The position numbers were made by a program, and so were the translations under genes. From contig JAFGVF010000391.1 of assembly GCA_016938155.1 (NCBI GenBank), positions 1 through 6,711 on the forward strand: a DNA stretch of 6,711 nt, in the 5' to 3' direction. Positions 1 through 5,722 of this stretch are shown piece after piece. Position 1 is the stretch's first letter; each line of letters starts with the position of its first letter. Below the pieces are notes generated by a model. It ran no database searches. It was not told where the DNA came from and worked only from the letters and a program-made list of their open reading frames with translations. This DNA comes from Candidatus Cloacimonadota bacterium (GTDB lineage Bacteria; Cloacimonadota; Cloacimonadia; Cloacimonadales; JAFGVF01).

Positions 1-3
1 CTT

Positions 4-657
4 CTATATCCACTCCAAAATCTTGTTTACCAATTTCTCAATTCCCTGATATACTTCATTGAAGGGAGCATCGTTCATGAAAGCAGGCGTAGAAACAATA
101 CGGAATTTCTCATCAACAGTAATTTCAGAAGAGGATTTCATCTCTACTTCCACTCCCATCTTTTTTCCAGTATTCAACCATTCTTTATCGAGTCCGGGGG
201 TTATCTTTAAGCCCGTGTTTTTGAACATCAACATGAGTATTGCAGGAATAATACAGATTGCTCCGATGGGCTTTCCAGCTTTATGAACTGCCATAATGAA
301 TTCTTTTACATCCGGCATCATAGTTCCATCGGTTCCCTTTATGATAAAATCACAGAAATTCTTACCTGCACCTGCTCCACCGGGCATTATTAAAGCATCA
401 AAATCGTTTAGATTTGCTTGAGATATTGGCTTTATGTTGCCTCGGGAAATCCTGGCAGACTCTAACAGAATATTCCGTTTTTCCGGCATTGGTTTGCCTG
501 TCAGATAGTTTAGCACATGATACTGCTCTCTGTCAGGAGCGAAGTAAACAATCTCAGCACCTGCCTTTGATAATGCCAGAATAGTATATACAGATTCATG
601 AATCTCTGACCCGTCCCGGTTTCCACAACCGGCTAATAAAAGTGCAACTCTTTTCAT
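4..657 (-). CDS. elbB: ElbB/ES1-family DJ-1-like protein (glyoxalase-type)
   Basis: This 217-residue protein has the length of E. coli ElbB and resembles it throughout. The N-terminus reads VALLLAGCGNRDGSEIHES, the family signature, followed by FAPD (39-42), LTGKPMPEKRN (52-62), ESARISRG (66-73), the MPGGAGAGKN loop (91-100) and AICIIPA (133-139). Cys135 in that last motif sits at the nucleophile elbow of the DJ-1/PfpI/class I amidotransferase-like fold. E. coli ElbB has been linked to isoprenoid synthesis by older naming and shows weak glyoxalase activity in vitro, so the physiological substrate is uncertain. It should be a soluble cytoplasmic enzyme; no signal peptide or membrane segment is seen. 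The ATG at 655-657 is preceded by AAGAGG seven bases upstream (plus-strand 665-670), which supports this start. It is divergent from the lamin-tail gene and probably monocistronic at its 5' end. Family assignment is secure; function is not. Confidence 0.93.
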   Translation of the reverse strand: MKRVALLLAGCGNRDGSEIHESVYTILALSKAGAEIVYFAPDREQYHVLNYLTGKPMPEKRNILLESARISRGNIKPISQANLNDFDALIMPGGAGAGKNFCDFIIKGTDGTMMPDVKEFIMAVHKAGKPIGAICIIPAILMLMFKNTGLKITPGLDKEWLNTGKKMGVEVEMKSSSEITVDEKFRIVSTPAFMNDAPFNEVYQGIEKLVNKILEWI

Positions 658-682
658 AACAAAACCTCTTTACTTTTTTTCG

Positions 683-711
683 ATAATTACTTTGACATAT
701 CCATAAGTCAA
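683..711 (-). promoter_or_regulatory. Probable sigma70-type promoter of the elbB-like gene
   Basis: On the minus strand a -35 box TTGACT (plus-strand 706-711) is followed after 17 bases by AATTAT (plus-strand 683-688), which matches TATAAT at four of six positions. Transcription would begin roughly at 674-677, leaving a short leader that still contains the AAGAGG ribosome site at 665-670. The -35 box lies inside the spacer of the divergent promoter on the other strand. Called from consensus only. Confidence 0.5.
692..711. repeat. Imperfect 20-bp palindrome spanning both -35 boxes
   Basis: The arms TTGAC and GTCAA are ten bases apart, and inner TAT/ATA positions also pair, so 16 of 20 positions are symmetric. 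The two arms are largely the back-to-back -35 boxes of the divergent promoters. The symmetry may simply follow from two converging TTGAC boxes, or it may be an operator able to control both genes. No regulator gene is visible in the window. Confidence 0.4.
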
Positions 712-721
712 TCAATATTAT
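692..721 (+). promoter_or_regulatory. Sigma70-type promoter of the lamin-tail gene
   Basis: A perfect -35 box TTGACA (692-697) is separated by 18 bases from TATTAT (716-721), which matches the -10 consensus at five of six positions. The predicted transcription start is near A728. That would leave only about 14 bases before ATG 742 with no ribosome site, but about 26 bases before GTG 754 with GAGGAG in front of it. The promoter therefore also bears on start choice. It overlaps the divergent elbB promoter. Confidence 0.65.
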
Positions 722-743
722 TACGCTATTAAAGTCATACTAT

Positions 744-749
744 GAGGAG
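744..749 (+). promoter_or_regulatory. Ribosome binding site deciding the GTG 754 start
   Basis: GAGGAG lies four bases before GTG 754; in the GAGG pairing register the spacing is six. It falls downstream of the in-frame ATG at 742, which itself has no purine-rich sequence in the preceding 18 bases. This favours GTG 754 as the true initiation codon. Confidence 0.6.
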
Positions 750-753
750 TTTC

Positions 754-3087
754 GTGAAAAAACATTGGCTTACATTCCTTTTTGTTGTCATGATTGGATT
801 GCTCAATTGCAACATTGTGATAAATGAGTTATGCTACGATCCTGCAGGTTCTGATGAAGGCTATGAGTGGATTGAGTTGTACAATAACGGAAATGAGGAA
901 GTAAATCTTATTGGTTGGAACATCTCCACCGGAGGAGCAGATTTCAATCATGATTACACCTTTACTTCAATAATCATTCGTCCCGGCAGATTTATCGTAG
1001 TAGCTGAAGATGGAGTTGAAAATGCCCATATTCACACTAATCTTGATTTTCAGAATGCTACTGATGCTGTTGATGGAGTCAGGCTTAGTTCACCTTCCGG
1101 TGATTACACGGATACAATTCTTTACGGCGATGCGAATCTCAATAATCTTTTTGATGATAACCAAGCAGTGGGAACCAGCTTTGCTCCCGATGTACCGCAG
1201 GGATGTAGCCTTGCCAGAATTCCTAATGGCTCAGATACGAATCTGTGTAGTGAAGACTTTTTAACCTGTTTGAATCCAACTCCGGGTTACTGCAATGTTC
1301 GTGAAGTTGACCTTGCTATTAAGGCTGTAGATGTTGTAGTATTAGAGGACTCGCTGAAGATATTCACAGTGATTCTCAATCTATCCACAACAAATGTGGA
1401 TAACTCAGAAGCACTTCTGAGGATAAGCATCGACAATACTTTGGTCAGTCAGAAAGAACTTAGCAATGTTGATGGACTATCTTCCATAAATACAGTAAGT
1501 TACATCGAAAAGCCCGAAAATGAATCATGTATCTTAGAAGTTGAAGTTTTCCACTCAGGTGAGTTGAATCCTGTGGATAACTTGTGGACAACTCAGCTTC
1601 TTTTAACACCAATTCAGCTGTTTATAAGTGAATTGTTTCCTGCACCGTTGACTGGAGAGCAGGAGTGGATTGAGCTGTACAACCCCTTAAAATCTGCCAT
1701 TCCACCCTCGAATATTTGTCTCAATGACTGGTCTGGCAATTCATGCCTTATCACAAAAACACTTCCGCCTCAGGAGTATATTGTGCTTTGTACAGATAGT
1801 CTTGCTCTTGTTCAGAAATTTCCTGAATGCCCTGGTGCTGCAATTATTGAACTTGAAAACATCCCATCTTTAAATAATTCGGGAGACGGACTCTGTTTGA
1901 GAACTGTAAATACTCTGCTTGATTCAGTCTATTATCTTTCAAGTGATGTTGTTTATGATTGTTCAGTCATCAGATTGGAGTACAACTCGAATCACCTGAC
2001 AGGCTTGGCACAACCTTCTGCATCCTCACCGGGTCAATCGAATCCAAATACTCCCGCCGATTTGCATATACAGGCTACAATAAGAGAAACAGATACTCTG
2101 AATCATTCTGTGTTCATTAATACAGGAAATGTGATTACAGATTGCCTGTTTTCTTGTACGGAATTTGATGTTCTTCTGGAATCAGGGACAACAATTTATG
2201 AAACCTATTTATCCGTAAGTGATACTCTCACAGTATCTTTCTCAACACCTATTCCAAATGAAGGAGTTTATGATTATACCTATAGTTTTCAGGATTATGC
2301 CCTGACAAAACGCTGGTATCAGGACTTTCTTCCTACAGTTGTTAATGAAATCCAGTATGATCCCTTAGTAGGAAAACCGGAGTGGATAGAGCTTTTCTCG
2401 ACCCAATCAGAAATATGTCACATTCAACTGATAATTTCACAGGATACCCTCTCTTTGGAACTTACAGGGCAGGATTATACTGTTATAACCGGAAGTGCTA
2501 ACGAAGCAGATGAGCTGATTTCTGAATATACATTAAATCCTGACCAAGTTTTTACAGGGCTGCCAAATCTCAATAATCAGGGTGAAACGATAAGATTGAA
2601 ATGTTTAAACGGAAACAAAGAGGAGATATTTACCTATAATCCCAATTGGTCATCGACAAAAGGAGTCTCAATTGAGAGAATTAATCCTTATCTGTCTCCG
2701 GGAGACCACAATTGGAGTGCCTGCATTGATGTTCAGGGATCGACTCCCGGAACGGAAAACAGTATTTTCAGAGAATACACTCCTGCATCTTCCAATATAG
2801 AACTGGAAAACAATCCTTTTTCACCATATCGAAATGAAAAACTCTTTATCAAGTTCCAACTCAAGTCTGCATCAGCAACAGTAGATTGTACAGTCTATGA
2901 TTTAAAGGGGCGTATTGTGGCTCATCCTGCCCGACAGCAGATTATCACGGGTGATGATGTCATTTTCTGGAACGGGAAATCCAAACAGGGAAAGAAAGTT
3001 CTTCCGGGTGCCTATCTTCTACTGATTAAGCTGGAAGAAGCAGGAAAACATACAAAGAAACAGATCCCCATTGCTGTAGGAAAATGA
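754..3087 (+). CDS. Secreted triple lamin-tail-domain protein with FlgD-like C-terminal sorting domain
   Basis: From GTG 754 the protein is 777 residues and opens with MKKHWLTFLFVVMIGLLN, a classic signal peptide; the upstream ATG 742 would add only MRSF and lacks a ribosome site. Numbering from the GTG, three lamin-tail (LTD) domains are visible at about 20-180, 287-430 and 527-670. Each starts with a V/I-x-E-L/I strand and EWIELYN or EWIELFS (38, 304, 543) and closes with a TPG or SPG turn. The regions between them (about 183-286 and 434-524) look like CARDB-type Ig domains. The last 95 residues contain NPFSP, VYDLKGRIV and WNGKSKQG..LPGAYLL, typical of FlgD-Ig-like/type IX secretion C-terminal domains. 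Export to the cell surface or medium is likely. LTD domains in bacteria often occur in large surface proteins or nucleases, but no catalytic domain is seen here, so adhesion or a structural role is inference. About 18 cysteines remain after the signal peptide. The LLNC sequence is a poor lipobox (Asn before Cys). It appears monocistronic. Confidence 0.86.
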   Translation: MKKHWLTFLFVVMIGLLNCNIVINELCYDPAGSDEGYEWIELYNNGNEEVNLIGWNISTGGADFNHDYTFTSIIIRPGRFIVVAEDGVENAHIHTNLDFQNATDAVDGVRLSSPSGDYTDTILYGDANLNNLFDDNQAVGTSFAPDVPQGCSLARIPNGSDTNLCSEDFLTCLNPTPGYCNVREVDLAIKAVDVVVLEDSLKIFTVILNLSTTNVDNSEALLRISIDNTLVSQKELSNVDGLSSINTVSYIEKPENESCILEVEVFHSGELNPVDNLWTTQLLLTPIQLFISELFPAPLTGEQEWIELYNPLKSAIPPSNICLNDWSGNSCLITKTLPPQEYIVLCTDSLALVQKFPECPGAAIIELENIPSLNNSGDGLCLRTVNTLLDSVYYLSSDVVYDCSVIRLEYNSNHLTGLAQPSASSPGQSNPNTPADLHIQATIRETDTLNHSVFINTGNVITDCLFSCTEFDVLLESGTTIYETYLSVSDTLTVSFSTPIPNEGVYDYTYSFQDYALTKRWYQDFLPTVVNEIQYDPLVGKPEWIELFSTQSEICHIQLIISQDTLSLELTGQDYTVITGSANEADELISEYTLNPDQVFTGLPNLNNQGETIRLKCLNGNKEEIFTYNPNWSSTKGVSIERINPYLSPGDHNWSACIDVQGSTPGTENSIFREYTPASSNIELENNPFSPYRNEKLFIKFQLKSASATVDCTVYDLKGRIVAHPARQQIITGDDVIFWNGKSKQGKKVLPGAYLLLIKLEEAGKHTKKQIPIAVGK

Positions 3088-3115
3088 TGGACATCGATAT
3101 GGACAAGAATGGACA
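3087..3115. repeat. Three direct copies of ATGGACA in the convergent spacer
   Basis: ATGGACA occurs at 3087-3093, 3099-3105 and 3109-3115, with starts 12 and 10 bases apart. The first copy overlaps the final base of the lamin-tail stop codon. The spacing is close to one helical turn, but no function is known and chance or slipped duplication is possible. Confidence 0.45.
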
Positions 3116-3123
3116 ATATATGA

Positions 3124-3157
3124 GGAGACTATTGAAACATTCTTATTCCTAGTCCCC
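3124..3157 (-). terminator. Weak hairpin just past the PHP-glycosyltransferase stop
   Basis: On the minus strand, GGGGACTA (plus 3150-3157) can pair with TAGTCTCC (plus 3124-3131) in eight base pairs including one G-U, with an 18-base loop. It begins two bases after the stop codon of the fusion gene. No T-tract follows, so it is not a standard intrinsic terminator. It may stabilise the 3' end or do nothing. No convincing terminator for the convergent plus-strand gene is visible in this 72-bp spacer either. Confidence 0.25.
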
Positions 3158-3159
3158 GG

Positions 3160-5526
3160 CTACCCAATCAAGCTTCCAATAACCTTTTCCCAGTTTAGAT
3201 TACCTTCAACAGATTTCACGGCTGCTTCCCGCATAGTTTTATATTTGGTGTTATTATTATGGAACAGTTGATAGGCATTCTTAATCGCAGCAACCCAGCT
3301 TGAAATCATTTGGTCGGGAACAATAAATCCGTTTATTCCTTCTTCAATCATTTCCTTAGGACCACCAATATTGGAAACAATTGCAGGACATCCGCAAGCT
3401 AAGCTTTCCAGAATAACCATGCCGAAAGTATCTGTGATACTGGGGAAAACAAAGAAATCAGCTGCGTTGTAGTAGCCTGCCAACTTATTCCTTTGCACGA
3501 CACCGGTAAACAATACATTCGGGATATCCTTTAACTCCTGTTTCATCTCTTCAGTGTATGGTCCACTTCCGGCAATAACTAAACGAATATCCAATTCTTC
3601 TTTGTTTAGCTCTTTCATAACATTACACAGGATATCCAGGCTTTTATCCTTTGATACTCTCCCAGCAAACATAATCGTAAACTGAGCTTTTGATTTCTTC
3701 AGTAAAGGGTATGCAGCTTCTCGGTCATTTAAAGGGTAGAAAACTGATGCTTCAATCCCACGTTTGAAGATTACCATTTTACTTCTCTGGAAACCTCTCC
3801 CATCCAGAATATTGATGTATTCATGAGTCGGGACGCTTATCACATCAGCTTGATTAAAGAACCATTGCTCGTAGGCATTGATAATGCGAGAGGCATTCTC
3901 ATCACCAATAATATGAGAAGCTTCAGCGGTAAAGTCAGTATGATAGATGGCTTTTGTTCTGATTTGCATCATCTTTCCGGCAAATAGTCCAATCACACCT
4001 AAAGGTCCGGGACTGGAGATAATTATCTCATCAGGTTGCTCATTATCTATAATCTTCAGTGCTTTCAGCAGGGATGGTATTTTAATTTTCTGGCACTCGT
4101 AGAAGGGCAGTTTGAAGTCATACATAGATGGAAGATTTACATAATTAAGTGGTAATTCGTTAGTCATTTCATCAACTTGCAGAGATGAGAATATTTTCAC
4201 ATTGCAACCGCGTTCCACCATCTCTTTACCCATTCGTTTTATAGTCATGGATACTCCATTCAGGTCATTAATTGTATCGCTGAACCAGAGTACTTTCTTA
4301 GATTTAGAATCTTCCTGCATGAGCAATCGTCTCTTCAATTCGCTGAGGAGGTTGAGGGTTTTATGCATATGCAGAAAGGAGCTGAAGAAGGGTGCCATGA
4401 GGAAGATTCCCGGTATTGCACTGGAGAGATTTCTGATTAAATCTACAACATTGAAATCGGCAATATCGGCTTCTAATGAGCGGAGAAAAATACGGAAATA
4501 CTCATCACATATCTCATCTACTTTATCGTAAACAATGTTTAATTTCACATCAATATCTTGTTCTGAATTACTTTGTAAAGAATCAACCAACTCGCCGAAG
4601 AGATATTTTATTCTATCGCCTTTTTTCTCGCTGATTGTTTTGAATGTTTTCAGTTTTACTTTGTCCTGCCAGGATTGCTTCCGTTGCTGGAAGATTGCAT
4701 CGGTAAAGGTACTCATAAAGGAGTTGGTGTTTGCTTTTCTACCTTGCGTTGTGTAATCATAAGCTATTTTATATACTGTAAAGGCAAGGGAATGATAGTT
4801 ATTGTGTCTCCCTTTACCAATACTTCTTCTACATTTGATTTCTTCCAGAAACTCCTCTTTAGTACTGGATATTGCAAATGTAAATGACTTTCCCACGAAG
4901 ATACCGGCATGGTCATCAGAACCTCCTGTGAAGCCCTTCACCCAAGGATTACTGCTCAATGGCGTAATTTCATGCTTTCTTTCGAGGTCTTTTAAGCATG
5001 ACGGTGTTAACTGTTTCAGTATTTGCGTCCAACCACCATTATTTGCTTCATTTCTTCCGCCGTTAACCTCTTCAAAAACATCAAACAGCAGGATAAGCTT
5101 CTCCAAATGATCAACTGTAAGCTTGCCGTTTACAGAGTAAGATGCATGAGCAACAGAGTAAGCAATATCTCTTTTTACTATGTAGTCTCTCAATTGGTAG
5201 ATATTCTCTCGCAAGATATTTATATGTTCAAATTCCTCTTCGGTGATTCCGAAAAGTAAGATATGGATTTTGCAGCCGTCTTCAGGAAAGTAAGTAGTTG
5301 CTTCTACGCTTATAAACACATTATCAGGGTATTTTGATTGTAGGATTAATGCTCCATCTATTTTATTATGGTCAGTTATGGTTACATAACTCATTCCTGC
5401 TTCAATACATCTGTCATAAATAAAGAAGGGGTCGGTATAGGACTCTTTAGCTCCCAGTCTTTGAAGAAACCATTCTGAGGGATGCTCGGAATAAATAGAA
5501 TGACAATGAAGGTCAACCTTCTGCAT
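3160..5526 (-). CDS. PHP-domain phosphoesterase fused to GT4 glycosyltransferase
   Basis: This 788-residue protein is a two-enzyme fusion. Residues 1-240 form a PHP metallo-phosphoesterase domain with a full-looking metal ligand set: DLHCHS (His7, His9), TDHN (Asp52, His53), Glu75, His88, AHA (His127) and GGSDDHAG (Asp204 or Asp205, His206). Residues 240-405 are a mostly helical linker with a hydrophobic patch at 371-388. Residues 410-788 form a complete GT-B fold GT4 enzyme. It has a glycine loop NDLNGVS (420-426), a donor-site GRVSKDKSLD (622-631; Arg623, Lys628), IAGSGP (651-656) and the EX7E-type motif as Asp699-X7-Glu707 in TDTFGMVILESLACG. GT4 enzymes use nucleotide sugars to glycosylate lipids, sugars or phospho-acceptors. 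A PHP partner could remove a phosphate from substrate or product, but this is inference. The ATG at 5524-5526 has AGGAG five bases upstream. It is convergent with the lamin-tail gene and transcribed separately from the oxidoreductase behind it. No signal peptide is present; a cytoplasmic or inner-membrane-associated location is likely. Confidence 0.93.
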   Translation of the reverse strand: MQKVDLHCHSIYSEHPSEWFLQRLGAKESYTDPFFIYDRCIEAGMSYVTITDHNKIDGALILQSKYPDNVFISVEATTYFPEDGCKIHILLFGITEEEFEHINILRENIYQLRDYIVKRDIAYSVAHASYSVNGKLTVDHLEKLILLFDVFEEVNGGRNEANNGGWTQILKQLTPSCLKDLERKHEITPLSSNPWVKGFTGGSDDHAGIFVGKSFTFAISSTKEEFLEEIKCRRSIGKGRHNNYHSLAFTVYKIAYDYTTQGRKANTNSFMSTFTDAIFQQRKQSWQDKVKLKTFKTISEKKGDRIKYLFGELVDSLQSNSEQDIDVKLNIVYDKVDEICDEYFRIFLRSLEADIADFNVVDLIRNLSSAIPGIFLMAPFFSSFLHMHKTLNLLSELKRRLLMQEDSKSKKVLWFSDTINDLNGVSMTIKRMGKEMVERGCNVKIFSSLQVDEMTNELPLNYVNLPSMYDFKLPFYECQKIKIPSLLKALKIIDNEQPDEIIISSPGPLGVIGLFAGKMMQIRTKAIYHTDFTAEASHIIGDENASRIINAYEQWFFNQADVISVPTHEYINILDGRGFQRSKMVIFKRGIEASVFYPLNDREAAYPLLKKSKAQFTIMFAGRVSKDKSLDILCNVMKELNKEELDIRLVIAGSGPYTEEMKQELKDIPNVLFTGVVQRNKLAGYYNAADFFVFPSITDTFGMVILESLACGCPAIVSNIGGPKEMIEEGINGFIVPDQMISSWVAAIKNAYQLFHNNNTKYKTMREAAVKSVEGNLNWEKVIGSLIG

Positions 5527-5558
5527 ATCTTCTCCTAATTTATATAGCTTTTAGCCTG

Positions 5559-5603
5559 ATAATACGACTTATTGGTTAAATCATGATTAGTATTTGGTTA
5601 ATC
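5559..5603 (-). promoter_or_regulatory. Possible promoter/operator region of the PHP-glycosyltransferase gene
   Basis: On the minus strand TATTAT (plus-strand 5559-5564) is a fair -10 box about 35 bases before the ATG, leaving room for a leader with AGGAG. No TTGACA-like -35 is found at the right distance. That position instead holds the perfect 10-bp palindrome AATCATGATT (5579-5588), flanked by two direct copies of TTGGTTAA (5572-5579 and 5594-5601) 22 bases apart. This resembles an activator-dependent promoter, but an alternative TATATA closer to the start cannot be excluded. Confidence 0.3.
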
Positions 5604-5665
5604 TTGTGTAATGTTTGTGCTTTCTCACCAAAATTGGATTATCTTGCAGTTAATTGAGCCTATTA

Positions 5666-5701
5666 CAAAAACAAAAGGCTACCCTAATCACAAGGGTAGC
5701 C
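5666..5701 (-). terminator. Rho-independent terminator of the oxidoreductase gene
   Basis: A perfect 9-bp stem, GGCTACCCT (5677-5685) and AGGGTAGCC (5693-5701), encloses a seven-base loop. Read on the minus strand it is followed by TTTTGTTTTTG (5676 down to 5666), a good U-tract. It begins 21 bases after the oxidoreductase stop codon. It should uncouple this gene from the PHP-glycosyltransferase gene downstream on the same strand. Confidence 0.92.
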
Positions 5702-5722
5702 GTTAAAATACTCTCTTCCGTT

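Noticed and set aside
59..286. 75-codon plus-strand frame inside the elbB-like gene
   Set aside because: It is antisense to the conserved C-terminal part of the family protein and has no supporting features.
805..810. Lipoprotein signal (LLNC) in the lamin-tail protein
   Set aside because: Asparagine directly before the cysteine does not fit the usual lipobox, and the C-terminal sorting domain already explains surface location.
1010..1264. 84-codon plus-strand frame inside the lamin-tail gene
   Set aside because: It is an alternative frame of the first LTD domain, rich in Leu, Ile and Met, and has no ribosome site or domain.
3120..3152. Tiny open frame MRRLLKHSYS with an AGGAG nearby in the convergent spacer
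   Set aside because: Ten codons, and the AGGAG lies inside the frame instead of before it; most likely chance.
3158..3169. GGCTACCC-AATC at the end of the PHP-glycosyltransferase gene resembling an arm of the terminator at 5677-5701
   Set aside because: The match is only about 12 bases with a one-base gap, lacks the partner arm and T-tract, and overlaps coding sequence, so coincidence is the simpler reading.
5254..5256. Loss of the first glutamate of the EX7E motif as inactivation of the GT4 domain
   Set aside because: The motif lies near residue 699 of the protein (about 3430 in the window), where Asp replaces Glu in TDTFG. This conservative form is common in active GT4 enzymes, so it is not evidence of a dead enzyme.
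4202..5259. Several plus-strand open frames of 70-109 codons antisense to the PHP-glycosyltransferase gene
   Set aside because: They lie wholly within a strongly supported gene, have low-complexity, serine- and cysteine-rich translations without domains, and look like frame shadows.
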